Of a stretch of DNA of 64,000 bases, positions 52,625 through 62,238 are shown piece by piece. Under the pieces are notes generated by a model that saw only the letters and a list, made by a program, of their open reading frames with translations, was not told where the DNA came from and ran no database searches. The translations under genes and the position numbers were made by a program. Each line of letters begins with the position of its first letter. Positions within the stretch are counted from its first letter, which is position 1. Source of the DNA: Archangium violaceum (GTDB taxonomy: Bacteria; Myxococcota; Myxococcia; Myxococcales; Myxococcaceae); the NCBI RefSeq assembly GCF_016859125.1, contig NZ_CP069338.1, forward strand, positions 10,729,501 to 10,793,500, in the 5' to 3' direction.

Positions 52625-53961
52625 GAGTGCTGCACTTGCACGACTTGAAGGCGGAGGATCGCCTCCGGCTCACTTTCGACGGAGCCTTCGATCCGCACGC
52701 GGCAGCGGAGAGAGAACTGGAGCCATTCTTCCTGGCGCTCGAGAAGCATGCCGACGGGTGGATGCCGGACATCGTCGAAGGCAAGCGGCGGCGAAAGTAT
52801 GCCCGCGCCGCCATCTGGAAGTCCCTGGAAGAGGAGCGCCAGGAGAGAAGAACGGCCATCGGACTCTATCGTACGCAGTGGCCCGCGTTGGACATGACGC
52901 TACGGCTTTGGTTCCCGCCGCTCCATCCTGAACTGGACCTCACGCTCACCTTGAAACCGCTCTCCTTCTTCGCGGAGCCGGAGCACTGCGGGAAATTCGT
53001 GGAGCTGGTGCGTGCCTGGGCCTCCCGTTATCCAGTCACACATGCCGTGGCTCATAGCGGTGATGACATGATATTGGCGGGCTCTCCCAATTTCGGCCGC
53101 GACGACGAGACGGAATCCAGAGACGGGTTCGACAGAGTCTACGAGGTGTTCTGGCTCAACGTCTTCGGTCCAAAGCTGGTGGAAGCCGTGGGCCGCGAGC
53201 GCATGTTGTCCACCCCAGCGCACCGGGTGGAGGAACTGCCCAACGGCTCCGTCCTCATCGTCACGTGGCCCACCGTGGCGGATTTCGCCAGCAAGGAGGC
53301 ACGGCTCGCGCAGGCCCGTGCCCACGCGCACCTCCGGCCGGACCTCGACTTCGACGCCGTGCTGCGCACCCTGCACGAGCGCAGTGCCATGCTCGCCCCC
53401 GTGGAGCCTCGCTTCCACCCGGACCTGGCCCCGCTCCTCTCGCGTGTGGTGGACCGCGCCGCCAGCCATGAGCGCCAGCGGAGGATCGCCGGGCTCAACA
53501 CATGGTGCCCTCCCGAGCCCGAGGAGTGGCGCCCCGCCGACTCCGCCCTCCCCCCGGATGTGGAGGATCTGGAGCGCGCTCGCGAGCATTACAGCACCCT
53601 CGCCGAGCACCTCGTGGCGCTGCTGCACTCGGAGGTGCCCTCCGTCTTCGGGGCAACGCCCGAGTCGCTCACGGACATCGACTTCTACTTCTGGCGCGAG
53701 GAATTCCCGACAAGCCGCCCAAGGGAAGCCATCGACGAGCACGCGGTGCCCGCCATTGGTGCGTACCTGGGGGAGGCGCTGGTGCGCAACCTCGGCGGGA
53801 GGTGGATTCCGCGCCAGAAGCTCGAGGAGGCACAGGTTCTCGTGGGCAACCGCGTGTGGTTGCCCTTCGCCAGGGCCCGCCACTACATGCGCTCGCGACA
53901 GGCGTTGCTGGATTACTCGCTCACCTGGCTCTACCGCGAGGCCAAGCGGCACCGGGGCTGA
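52621..53961 (+). CDS. Candidate immunity protein (Imm52-like) partner of the lipoprotein toxin
   Basis: 446 aa, no signal peptide, so cytoplasmic. The first half (PALDMTLRLWFPPLHPELDL, GKFVELVRAWASRYPVTHAV, VFWLNVFGPKLVEAVGRERM, NGSVLIVTWPTVADFASKEA) resembles the Imm52 immunity fold; the second half (DIDFYFWREEFPTSRPREAI, IGAYLGEALVRNLGGRWIP) looks like a second, DUF-type domain. ATG overlaps the toxin stop (ATGA). The size is large for an immunity protein, so a second function is possible. Assignment is moderate and rests mainly on position. Confidence 0.55.
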   Translation: MRVLHLHDLKAEDRLRLTFDGAFDPHAAAERELEPFFLALEKHADGWMPDIVEGKRRRKYARAAIWKSLEEERQERRTAIGLYRTQWPALDMTLRLWFPPLHPELDLTLTLKPLSFFAEPEHCGKFVELVRAWASRYPVTHAVAHSGDDMILAGSPNFGRDDETESRDGFDRVYEVFWLNVFGPKLVEAVGRERMLSTPAHRVEELPNGSVLIVTWPTVADFASKEARLAQARAHAHLRPDLDFDAVLRTLHERSAMLAPVEPRFHPDLAPLLSRVVDRAASHERQRRIAGLNTWCPPEPEEWRPADSALPPDVEDLERAREHYSTLAEHLVALLHSEVPSVFGATPESLTDIDFYFWREEFPTSRPREAIDEHAVPAIGAYLGEALVRNLGGRWIPRQKLEEAQVLVGNRVWLPFARARHYMRSRQALLDYSLTWLYREAKRHRG

Positions 53962-54136
53962 AAGCCGATGGAGCATCGAGACATGCCCCCCATCGCCAGC
54001 CAGGCGGGCGGGCATGCGTTCCCCCGGTGAGGAGGGGCGTACGGGATGGCATGCCTTCCTCTCTCCCGAGACCCTGCACAACCTTGACGGCGTTCGCTTC
54101 TGTCTGGGAGGAGCCGTGGGGTCGGGAAGCTTTCAA

Positions 54137-55996
54137 ATGACGCTCGGCGCGCGTCCGCTCACAGATGGCCGCACCCATTTCCGCGTGTGGGCACCGCGCC
54201 GCCGAAGGGTGGATGTCTGTGTCCACGAGTCGGGCGGACTCCGCAACCTGCCGCTCGAGCCTTCCGGTCGCGGCTACTTCGAGGGCACCCACCCCGTCCC
54301 GGTGGGGAGCCTCTACAAGTACCGCCTGGACGGCGGAGAGGCCTTCCCGGACCCCTGCTCCCGCTTCCAACCCGAGGGCCCGCATGGCCCCTCGCAGGTG
54401 GTGGATCCCACGCGCTACGCCTGGAAGGACAGCGGCTGGGCGGGCGTCACGTCGAAGGGACAGGTCCTCTACGAGCTGCACATCGGCACCTTCACCCCCG
54501 AGGGAACCTACACGGCGGCGGCCTGGAAGCTCCCGCTGCTCAATGAGCTGGGCGTCACCACGCTGGAGCTGATGCCGCTGCACGCCTGTCCCGGCCGCTT
54601 CAACTGGGGCTACGACGGCGTGCAGCTCTACGCGCCTCACGCGGCCTACGGGAGCCCGGACGAGCTGCGGCAGCTGGTGGACGAGGCGCACCGGCTGGGG
54701 CTCGGCATCATCGTGGACGTCGTCTACAACCACCTGGGGCCGGACGGGAACTACCTGTCCCAGTACGCAGAGGGCTACTTCAACCCGAAGTACCCCAACG
54801 AGTGGGGCGATCCCACCAACTTCGATGACGGGGAGGCGGCGGGCCCCTCGCGCGACTTCTTCATCCAGAACGCCTGCTATTGGGTGGCCGAGTACCACTT
54901 CGACGGGCTTCGCCTGGACGCCACGCAGAGCCTGTACGACGCCTCGCCGAAACACATCGTGGCGGAGCTCGTCGAGCGGGTGCGCGAGGCGGCGGGCAGG
55001 CGGCACGTCCTCATCATCGGGGAGAACGAGCCCCAGAACGTGAAGCTGGTGAAGCCCCCCTCCGAGAAGGGGTACGGGGTGGACGCCATCTGGGTGGACG
55101 ACTTCCACCACTCGGCGAAGGTGGCGGCGGTGGGCCGCTCCGAGGCCTACCTGATGGACTACTGCGGCACCGCGCAGGAGCTGCTGTCATGCGTGCTGCG
55201 TAACTCGCTCTACCAGGGGCAGTACTACAAGTGGCAGAAGAAGCCCCGGGGTACGCCGCTGCTGCACACGGATCCGAAGCACGTCGTCTTCTACCTGCAG
55301 AACCATGATCAGCTCGCCAATGCCCTCAAGGGCGAGCGGCTGCACCAGCAGGCGGGGCCAGCGCGGGCCCGGGCGCTGACGACGTTCTTCCTGCTGCTTC
55401 CCCAGACGCCCATGCTCTTCATGGGGCAGGAATTCTACGCCTCCTCGCCCTTCCTCTACTTCGTGGATCACAACGCGGAGCTGCAGGAGCTGGTGCGCAA
55501 GGGGCGCAACGACTTCCTCTCCCAATTCCCGAGCGCCCGCCATGCCCTGGAGAAGGAGGGCTATCAGGTGCCGTTCGGTGAAGAGGCCTTCCGTCTGTCC
55601 AAGCTGGACTGGAGCGAGCGCGAGCGGAACACGGGAGCCCTGGCGCTCCACAAGGAGCTGCTGAGGCTGCGGCGGGAGGATCCGGTGTTCGCGGCGCGGG
55701 ACCCGAAGCGCCTCGCGGGAGCGGTGCTGTCGCAGCACGCGCTGGTCTTGCGCTATTTTGGAAGCGGGCAGGAGGGCGACCGGCTGGTGCTGCTCAACCT
55801 GGGGACGGAGCTGGAGGTGGCCCCGTGTCCAGAGCCGCTGCTGGCTCCCCCACCGGGAAATAAGTGGAGCCTCCTCCTGGCTTCTGAGCACGTCCGCTAC
55901 GGCGGAATGGGGACCCCGCCCTTCTCGGAAGAGACGCGCATGCGGATACCTGGACAGACGTCGCTCGTGCTCACGAGCGAGGAGATGAAGACGTGA
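54137..55996 (+). CDS. treZ: TreZ, malto-oligosyltrehalose trehalohydrolase
   Basis: 619 aa GH13 enzyme that releases trehalose from maltooligosyl-trehalose. N-terminal beta domain ([20 protein letters not shown]), then barrel motifs [14 protein letters not shown], catalytic Asp in [15 protein letters not shown], Glu in IIGENEPQN, Asp in [11 protein letters not shown], and the TreZ-typical [15 protein letters not shown] 54137 has GGGAAG 7 bases upstream; GTG 54116 is an alternative. TreY, its usual partner, is not adjacent. Overlaps the debranching gene (GTGA). Confidence 0.88.
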   Translation: MTLGARPLTDGRTHFRVWAPRRRRVDVCVHESGGLRNLPLEPSGRGYFEGTHPVPVGSLYKYRLDGGEAFPDPCSRFQPEGPHGPSQVVDPTRYAWKDSGWAGVTSKGQVLYELHIGTFTPEGTYTAAAWKLPLLNELGVTTLELMPLHACPGRFNWGYDGVQLYAPHAAYGSPDELRQLVDEAHRLGLGIIVDVVYNHLGPDGNYLSQYAEGYFNPKYPNEWGDPTNFDDGEAAGPSRDFFIQNACYWVAEYHFDGLRLDATQSLYDASPKHIVAELVERVREAAGRRHVLIIGENEPQNVKLVKPPSEKGYGVDAIWVDDFHHSAKVAAVGRSEAYLMDYCGTAQELLSCVLRNSLYQGQYYKWQKKPRGTPLLHTDPKHVVFYLQNHDQLANALKGERLHQQAGPARARALTTFFLLLPQTPMLFMGQEFYASSPFLYFVDHNAELQELVRKGRNDFLSQFPSARHALEKEGYQVPFGEEAFRLSKLDWSERERNTGALALHKELLRLRREDPVFAARDPKRLAGAVLSQHALVLRYFGSGQEGDRLVLLNLGTELEVAPCPEPLLAPPPGNKWSLLLASEHVRYGGMGTPPFSEETRMRIPGQTSLVLTSEEMKT

Positions 55997-58032
55997 CCCC
56001 TCCTGCAACTGAGTGCCCCTCCCTGCCCCGGCTCGCCTTCGACTGGCCCACGGGCGCGGACTTCTCGGACATCGTCACCCGCGAGTGGCTCGTGACCAAC
56101 GGGCGCGGCGGATACGCCTCGGGCTCGGTGGCGCGGTGCAACACGCGCCGCTACCACGGGATGTTCATCCCCGGTCTGGAGAAGCGTGGCCGCACGGTGC
56201 TGCTGGCGCGGCTGGGGGAGCTGGCCGTGGTGCGCGGCAGAACGTACCGGCTGGACGCGGAGGATCTCGCGGACGGGACGCAGGTGCCCGAGGCCGCCAC
56301 GCTGCTGCGCGGCTTCCACCTGGACGGATTGGTCCCGCACTGGATTTATCAGGTGGGCGAGGCGCGCATCCAACGCAAGCTGGCGCTGGTGCACGGGGAG
56401 AACACGCTCATCGTGCTGTGGGAGCACCTGTCGGGTCCCGAGGTGGCGCTGCAACTGCGGCCCTTCCCGGCCATGCGCATGCACGATGACAAGCTGCACC
56501 ACTCGGAGCTCGAGCCCACCGTGCTGCTGAGGGGCTCGCGGGTGGAGATGCAGGCCGGGGACGGCGTGCCTCCCATGAAGATGCGCCTCTACTCGCCCCG
56601 CCCGGCGCCGTTCGTGGGGCTGTGCGAGGCGAGCGCGCCACAGTTCTACCGGGTGGAGAAGGCGCGCGGATACGACTTCGTGGAGACGCTGGTGAGCCCG
56701 GGCTACTTCGATTGCACGCTGCGGCCGGGCGAGTCCCTGGCGCTGGGTGTCACCACGGAGGATGCGGTGGTGCTGGACCGGGAGCCCCAGGAGACGCTGT
56801 CCCTGGAGTACGAGCGCGAGCGGCGGCTGCTGGTACGGGCCCCGGAGGAGGCGCGCACGGGAGTGCCGGCGCGGCTGGTGCTGGCGGCGGACCAGTTCAT
56901 CATCGACCCGACGCGCCCCGCGGACGACGCCTGGGCCCGAGCGGTGGGCCAGGACGCGCGCTCGGTGATCGCCGGCTACCACTGGTTCACGGACTGGGGC
57001 CGGGACACGATGATCTCCCTGGAGGGGCTGACGCTGTGCACGGGCCTGCACTCCACGGCGGCGGCCATCCTGCGCACCTTCCATCACCACGTGCGGGACG
57101 GCCTGCTGCCCAACCTCTTCCCCGAGGGCGAGAACGAGGGCCTGTACCACACGGCGGACGCGACGATGTGGTTCTTCCACGCGGTGGATCGCTACCTCGA
57201 GCACACGAAGGACGAGGAGCTGCTGCGGGACTTCTACCCGACGCTGGCGAAGATCATCGACCACCACCAGAAGGGAACGCGGCACAACATCCGGGTGGAT
57301 CCCGCGGATGGCCTGCTGAGCCAGGGCGAGGAGGGCTACCAGCTCACGTGGATGGACGCGAAGGTGGACGGCTGGGTGGTGACGCCGAGGCGCGGCAAGC
57401 CGGTGGAGATCAACGCGCTGTGGTTCAACGCGCTGCGGCTGATGGTGGAGTGGTCCGAGCGGCTGGGCAAGGACGCGAGGCCGTACGCGGCGGCGGCGGA
57501 GAAGGCCTACGCGAGCTTCAACCGGCGCTTCTGGAACGCGACGGAGTCCTGCCTGTTCGACGTCGTGGACGGTGAGGACGGGAAGGACGATCCCTCGGTG
57601 AGGCCGAACCAGGTGTTCGCCATCTCGCTGAAGAATCCGGTGCTGCGGCGGGACAAGTGGGAGCCCGTGCTGGAGAAGGTGCGCAAGGAATTGCTGACAC
57701 CGGTGGGCCTGAGGAGCCTGGCGCCGGGGCACCCGGACTACAAGGCGAAGTACGACGGAGATCTGCGGGCGCGCGACGCGGCGTATCACCAGGGCACCGT
57801 GTGGGGCTGGTTGATCGGCCACTACGTGGACGCGACGATGAAGGTGAACCCGGACAAGGGCGCGGCGCGGGAACTGCTCAGCGGTCTGGAGGATCACCTG
57901 GAGCACGCGGGCGTGGGGCAGATCAGTGAGATCTTCGATGCCACGGAGCCCTACCGGCCGCGAGGGTGCATCGCCCAGGCCTGGAGCGTGGCGGAGGCGC
58001 TGCGCGTCTTCCTGAAGACCGGGGCCCGCTGA
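55993..58032 (+). CDS. Amylo-alpha-1,6-glucosidase (glycogen debranching type)
   Basis: 679 aa. N-terminal GDE-N-like domain ([40 protein letters not shown]) and a C-terminal six-hairpin GDE-C domain ([70 protein letters not shown]) with acidic catalytic residues. It removes alpha-1,6 branch stubs from glycogen. GTG start overlaps the treZ stop, so trehalose formation and glycogen breakdown are coupled, as would suit spore or stress metabolism. Confidence 0.88.
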   Translation: MTPPATECPSLPRLAFDWPTGADFSDIVTREWLVTNGRGGYASGSVARCNTRRYHGMFIPGLEKRGRTVLLARLGELAVVRGRTYRLDAEDLADGTQVPEAATLLRGFHLDGLVPHWIYQVGEARIQRKLALVHGENTLIVLWEHLSGPEVALQLRPFPAMRMHDDKLHHSELEPTVLLRGSRVEMQAGDGVPPMKMRLYSPRPAPFVGLCEASAPQFYRVEKARGYDFVETLVSPGYFDCTLRPGESLALGVTTEDAVVLDREPQETLSLEYERERRLLVRAPEEARTGVPARLVLAADQFIIDPTRPADDAWARAVGQDARSVIAGYHWFTDWGRDTMISLEGLTLCTGLHSTAAAILRTFHHHVRDGLLPNLFPEGENEGLYHTADATMWFFHAVDRYLEHTKDEELLRDFYPTLAKIIDHHQKGTRHNIRVDPADGLLSQGEEGYQLTWMDAKVDGWVVTPRRGKPVEINALWFNALRLMVEWSERLGKDARPYAAAAEKAYASFNRRFWNATESCLFDVVDGEDGKDDPSVRPNQVFAISLKNPVLRRDKWEPVLEKVRKELLTPVGLRSLAPGHPDYKAKYDGDLRARDAAYHQGTVWGWLIGHYVDATMKVNPDKGAARELLSGLEDHLEHAGVGQISEIFDATEPYRPRGCIAQAWSVAEALRVFLKTGAR

Positions 58033-58040
58033 CCTCTCCC

Positions 58041-58820
58041 ATGAGCGATGTCCGCCGGCTCTACATCCTCCGCTGCGGGTACGAGATCCTGCCGAGATCC
58101 GTCTCCATCCACGGAGCGGATCCCACCGTCATCCTGTGCGAGCCGGTCTGCGCCTATCTCCTGGATACGGCGCACGGTTGGGTCCTCTTCGATACCGGGA
58201 TCGATCCCGCGCGGTTGAAGGATCCGGCGTTGCGCCAGCGGTTCTTCTCGGGTCCGGGTTGGCTGGCGCCGCCCATCGTCCTGCCGGAGCACGAGCTGCT
58301 GCCGCAACTGGCGAGGCTGGGGATCGGGGCGGACGACATCTCCGCCGTCATCCTCAGCCACGTCCATTACGACCACACGGGCCACCTCAAATACCTGCGC
58401 AACGCCCGCATCTACATCCAGCGCCGCGAGTACGACTTCGCCATGGGTCCTCATGGCAACCCGGCGGTGTTCGACGAGGACCTCCGTCTGGCGGACCGTG
58501 ATTGGCGGCTCGTCGAGGGCGACTGGGAGCTGATGCCGGGCGTGCGTGGCGTCCTGACGCCCGGTCACATGCCCGGGCACCAATCACTCGTCGTCGAGCT
58601 GCCCGTGAGTGGCACGAAGATCCTCGTCGCCGACGCGGGAGACCTGCACGAGAACTTCGAGCGGGAGCTGGCGCCCGGGGAGTGCTCGACCCCCGAGCAG
58701 GGCATCGCGTCGATTCGCAAGCTCAAGGCGATCCGCGACGCCACCGGCGGCGAGCTCGTCCTCCTGCATGATCCGGACGACGTCCATTCGCGCCGCCTCG
58801 CTCCGGACTTCTACGAGTAG
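58041..58820 (+). CDS. Metallo-beta-lactamase-fold hydrolase, N-acyl homoserine lactonase-like
   Basis: 259 aa. Dinuclear zinc motif [14 protein letters not shown] (HxHxDH), GH in [22 protein letters not shown] for the bridging Asp, and [17 protein letters not shown]. This is the layout of AttM/AiiA-type lactonases that inactivate AHL signals, though other lactones or esters are possible. No ribosome site at ATG 58041, which is 8 bp after the debranching gene stop, so it is probably co-transcribed. Confidence 0.8.
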   Translation: MSDVRRLYILRCGYEILPRSVSIHGADPTVILCEPVCAYLLDTAHGWVLFDTGIDPARLKDPALRQRFFSGPGWLAPPIVLPEHELLPQLARLGIGADDISAVILSHVHYDHTGHLKYLRNARIYIQRREYDFAMGPHGNPAVFDEDLRLADRDWRLVEGDWELMPGVRGVLTPGHMPGHQSLVVELPVSGTKILVADAGDLHENFERELAPGECSTPEQGIASIRKLKAIRDATGGELVLLHDPDDVHSRRLAPDFYE

Positions 58821-58899
58821 TCGGCCCGGAAGAAGACGTCACGAATCCAGGAGAGTCACTCCACCTGTCCGCCCTGATTGGGCACACCAGGAGGAGGAC

Positions 58900-60651
58900 A
58901 TGAACAGGAAAAGAACCATCAGCGGGCTGCTGGCGGGATGTCTCTGCGTGTTCGCGGCGGCACCCGCCTGGGCCTTCGACAACGCGGCGGCTGATCGGGT
59001 CCTACAGACCGCCCAGCAGAAGTTGCGCGCCACATCCTCGGATCCCGCGATACCGACCAACCAGTACCCCAAGGCCACGACCAACGGCCCATGGCGGCTC
59101 GTCCCCAACACGGCCAACCACGACTGGGTCCAGGGCTTCTTCCCGGGTCAGCTCTGGCTCATGTACGAGCAGGGGCGGGATCCCTTCTGGCGCACCAAGG
59201 CCGACGCCTGGACGCGCAACCTGGAGGTCCAGAAGAGCAACACCGACATCCGTCAAATCACCCATGATCTGGGCTTCAAGTTCATGAACAGCTTCGGCCA
59301 GGCGTACCGGCTGACGGGGGATGACTACTACCGGCAGGTGACGTTGACGGCCGCCACCTCGCTGGCCAGACGTTTCAACCCCACCGTGGGCGTCATCGAT
59401 TGCTGCGATTGGAATGACGGCACCTGGCATGTGCCCATGGTCGTGGACACGATGATGAACCTGGAGCTGCTCTTCTGGGGAGCCCGGAACGGAGGAGATC
59501 CCGCCTGGAACGACATGGCGCTCCGTCATGCATTGAAGACCGCTTCGGACATGGTCCGCGCGGACGGCGGCACCTTCCACGTGGTGGATTACAGCACCTC
59601 GGGCGCCATCCTCTCCCGGAAGACGTTCCAGGGGTACTCCGACAGCTCCACCTGGGCCCGGGGACAGGCCTGGGCCATCTACGGTTTCACCACGGCCTAC
59701 CGGTACACGCGAGATCCGCGCATGTTGCAGGCCGCGCAGAAGGTTACCGACTACTACCTGCCCCGGCTGCCCGCGGACTCCATCCCCAACTGGGACTTCA
59801 ACGCCCCCGCGGACCAGCAGCAGAAGGACTCCTCGGCCGCCGCCATCGTCGCCTCGGCGCTCCAGGAGTTGAGCAGGTACGTCACCGACGCGACCGTGGC
59901 CCAGCGGTACCGGAACGCGGCCCTGGCGACGCTCGACACCCTCGCCTCCCCGGCCTACCTGAATTCGGCCACGGGTGGTGGCCCCGGCATCCTCCTGCAC
60001 GGCGTGGCGTTCTACAGGACGGCGATCAAGCCCCAGGGAGAGGACATCGACAAGAGCCTCATCTACGGCGACTACTACCTCGTCGAGGCGGTGAGCCGCT
60101 TCAAGCTGTGGAACCAGGACGGGTGGCTCTCGACGCTCGGCTTCCCCGCGAGCGTGCGCGGCCTGGGCACCGGCAACACCGGCGTGCGGATCGTCGAGTT
60201 CGACGTGACGCCGCTCAGCCAGCCCATCGACGGCGTCATCGGCTACGCGGACACCTCGACCAACGTCACCGCCTACTCCAGCCTGGCCATGGCCATCCGC
60301 ATGAACCCGAGCGGCTCCTTCGATGTGCGCCGGGGTGCCGCGTACGCCGCGCTCGCGAACGTGCCCTACCAGGCCAATGCCACGTACCACGTGCGCATGC
60401 GCACGGACCTGAACGCCAAGACCTACAGCGTCTGGGTGCGGCCTCCAGGAGGCACCGAGGTGCTCGTGGCCGACCGCTTCGCCTTCCGCTCCGACGCGCC
60501 TCCCACCGATGACCTCGGCAAGGTGTCACTCAAGAGCGGCCACTTCGACAACGAGTTCCGGGTCCGCAACCACACCGTGCGGGCCGAGACGGCGCCCGCC
60601 GCCAGCACGCGCCTGAGAACGGGGCGAGCAGGACCGGCGCGGAATCCGTAG
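58900..60651 (+). CDS. Secreted glycoside hydrolase, GH88 / unsaturated glucuronyl hydrolase type
   Basis: 583 aa. Signal peptide (GLLAGCLCVFAAAPAWA). The (alpha/alpha)6 domain (about 30-410) has GH88 traits: HDWVQGFFPGQLWLMYEQG, THDLGFKFMNSFGQAYRL, VIDCCDWNDGTWHVPMVVDT, QGYSDSSTWARGQAWAIYGF, KDSSAAAIVASALQEL. It should cleave unsaturated uronic acids from lyase products. The last 170 residues form a beta sandwich with lectin-like strands (FDVTPLSQPIDGVIGYADTS). GGAGGAGG lies just before ATG. It may act with the beta-helix lyase-like gene now lost at 26.8 kb. Confidence 0.85.
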   Translation: MNRKRTISGLLAGCLCVFAAAPAWAFDNAAADRVLQTAQQKLRATSSDPAIPTNQYPKATTNGPWRLVPNTANHDWVQGFFPGQLWLMYEQGRDPFWRTKADAWTRNLEVQKSNTDIRQITHDLGFKFMNSFGQAYRLTGDDYYRQVTLTAATSLARRFNPTVGVIDCCDWNDGTWHVPMVVDTMMNLELLFWGARNGGDPAWNDMALRHALKTASDMVRADGGTFHVVDYSTSGAILSRKTFQGYSDSSTWARGQAWAIYGFTTAYRYTRDPRMLQAAQKVTDYYLPRLPADSIPNWDFNAPADQQQKDSSAAAIVASALQELSRYVTDATVAQRYRNAALATLDTLASPAYLNSATGGGPGILLHGVAFYRTAIKPQGEDIDKSLIYGDYYLVEAVSRFKLWNQDGWLSTLGFPASVRGLGTGNTGVRIVEFDVTPLSQPIDGVIGYADTSTNVTAYSSLAMAIRMNPSGSFDVRRGAAYAALANVPYQANATYHVRMRTDLNAKTYSVWVRPPGGTEVLVADRFAFRSDAPPTDDLGKVSLKSGHFDNEFRVRNHTVRAETAPAASTRLRTGRAGPARNP

Positions 60652-60659
60652 GGCGACGC

Positions 60660-61310
60660 CTACTTCCGGCTCGCGAGCCCCCGCCGGACGGCCTGGACGA
60701 GGGCGCTCGCGGCCACCTCGCAGTCATCCGCGGAGCAGATGGCGGACACCACGGAGACGCCGTCCGCCCCGGCGGCGATGACATTCGCGGCGTTGGCGGC
60801 GTTGATGCCACCAATGGCCACGACCGGGACGGGCAACAGGGGCCGCAGGCGGGCCAGTTCCTCCAAGCCGAGCGCCGGAGTGGCGTCCGCCTTGGAACCG
60901 GTGGGGAAGATGGGACCCACGCCCGCGTAGTCCACCACCGACGGATCCAGCGTGCGCAGATCCGCCGGTCCGGTGATGGACAGCCCCACCAGCGCGTCGG
61001 GCCCCAGCAGGCGTCGGGCCACCTCGGGGGGCAGATCGCCCTGCCCCACGTGGACACCGTCCGCCCCCAGCACCATGGCCAGGTCCACCCTGTCATTGAC
61101 GATGAGCGGCACCCCGAGCGGCCGGAGCCGTCCGAGCAGGGCCCGGCCCAGCTCCAGCGTCTCGCGCGCCGAGGCCTCCTTCTCGCGCAACTGCACCACG
61201 GTGGCCCCGCCGCGCACCGCGGCGAGCACCACGTCCACCAACTCGCGCCCACGCGCCAGCAGGCGATCCGTGACGAGGTAGACGGACAGGTCGGGCACAC
61301 GACGGGACAT
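60660..61310 (-). CDS. thiE: ThiE, thiamine phosphate synthase
   Basis: 216 aa TIM barrel that joins hydroxymethylpyrimidine-PP and thiazole phosphate. Motifs: YLVTDRLLARGRELVDVV, ATVVQLREKEASARET, PLIVNDRVDLAMVLGADGVH, VGQGDLPPE, YAGVGPIFPTGSKADATPAL, VVAIGGINAANAANVIAAGA, DGVSVVSAI. Complete. 13 bp after thiM on the same strand, with AGGAGG upstream. The next gene is convergent, 8 bp away. Confidence 0.95.
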   Translation of the reverse strand: MSRRVPDLSVYLVTDRLLARGRELVDVVLAAVRGGATVVQLREKEASARETLELGRALLGRLRPLGVPLIVNDRVDLAMVLGADGVHVGQGDLPPEVARRLLGPDALVGLSITGPADLRTLDPSVVDYAGVGPIFPTGSKADATPALGLEELARLRPLLPVPVVAIGGINAANAANVIAAGADGVSVVSAICSADDCEVAASALVQAVRRGLASRK

Positions 61311-61323
61311 GGGCGGAGCCTCC

Positions 61324-62118
61324 TCAGCCCACCCGGGCGCGGGCGCGCACGGTGTCCTCGTCCAGGGAGTAGAGCACGTCCAGCAGGTGCAGCTGCAGTG
61401 AGCCCGGTCCCTTGGACTGCTCGGCGGCGAGCTCTCCCGCCATCCCCAGCACCGCGAGCGCGCGCGCGGCGGCCAGCACCGCGTCGGACTCCACCGCCAG
61501 GAAGGCCCCCACCAGGGCGGACGCCGTGCAACCCATGCCCGTCACCCGCGCCATGAGCGGGTGGCCATTGTCCACCGCCACCACGCGGGTGCCGTCGGTG
61601 ACGTAGTCCGTCTTGCCCGTGACGGCCACCACGGTGCCCAGGCTGGAGGCCAGCCGCCGGGCCGCCTCGAGCGAGGCCTCGGACGATTGGGTACTGTCCA
61701 CCCCGCGCGTGGCGCCCGCCTCGCCCGCCACGGCGAGCACCTCCGAGGCGTTGCCACGGATGACCGCCGGGGCCTGGCGGGCCAGCTCGGCGGCGGTGCT
61801 GGTGCGGTAGCGCGTGGCCCCGGCGCCCACCGGATCCAAAACCCAGGGCACCCGGGCCCGGCGCGCGGACTGGACGGCCAGCTGCATGCCCTCCACCCAC
61901 TCGGGTGACAGGGTGCCGATGTTCACCACCAGCGCCTGCGAGATGGCCGTGAAGTCCGCCACCTCCTCACGTGCGTGGACCATGGCGGGCGAGGCCCCCA
62001 CGGCGAGCAGGGCGTTGGCCGTGTTGTTCATCACGACATAATTCGTGATGTTGTGCACGAGCGGCGACCGCTCCCGCACCGCCTTCAGCGACTCCCACAC
62101 TCCTGAGATCAGGTCCAC
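61324..62118 (-). CDS. thiM: ThiM, hydroxyethylthiazole kinase
   Basis: 264 aa from GTG 62118, preceded by AGGAGGAG at 6 bases; an ATG eight codons upstream has no good site. Ribokinase-like motifs: VHNITNYVVMNNTANALLAV, GASPAMVHAREEVADF, VLDPVGAGATRYRT, VIRGNASEVLAVAG, VVAVTGKTDYVTDG, and ARVTGMGCTASALVGAF with the catalytic GxGC segment. It salvages thiazole for ThiE. No TPP riboswitch core is recognisable upstream. Confidence 0.93.
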   Translation of the reverse strand: MDLISGVWESLKAVRERSPLVHNITNYVVMNNTANALLAVGASPAMVHAREEVADFTAISQALVVNIGTLSPEWVEGMQLAVQSARRARVPWVLDPVGAGATRYRTSTAAELARQAPAVIRGNASEVLAVAGEAGATRGVDSTQSSEASLEAARRLASSLGTVVAVTGKTDYVTDGTRVVAVDNGHPLMARVTGMGCTASALVGAFLAVESDAVLAAARALAVLGMAGELAAEQSKGPGSLQLHLLDVLYSLDEDTVRARARVG

Positions 62119-62161
62119 TGAGAGCTCCTCCTGCCAGGTCATCTAGCACCATCCGCCCCAT

Positions 62162-62182
62162 GAGGGCAGGCTGACTGCCCTC
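62162..62182. promoter_or_regulatory. 8-bp perfect inverted repeat between thiM and the kinase gene
   Basis: GAGGGCAG (62162-62169) and CTGCCCTC (62175-62182) flank GCTGA. The site lies in the short divergent region (about 120 bp), so either an operator or a leader hairpin is possible. Confidence 0.4.
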
Positions 62183-62238
62183 CTGGCGTGCCGTTGAACT
62201 CGCCTTGCCTCCCAGGCTGCAAGAGAATGGGGGGCGAC

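Noticed and set aside
53318-54136. Long N-terminal extension of TreZ
   Set aside because: It overlaps the immunity-type gene in another frame; the GH13 protein starts at 54137 or 54116.
62119-62238. TPP riboswitch upstream of thiM
   Set aside because: I looked for the conserved CTGAGA and ACCTGATCTGG-type core on the minus strand and saw neither; only a simple palindrome is present.
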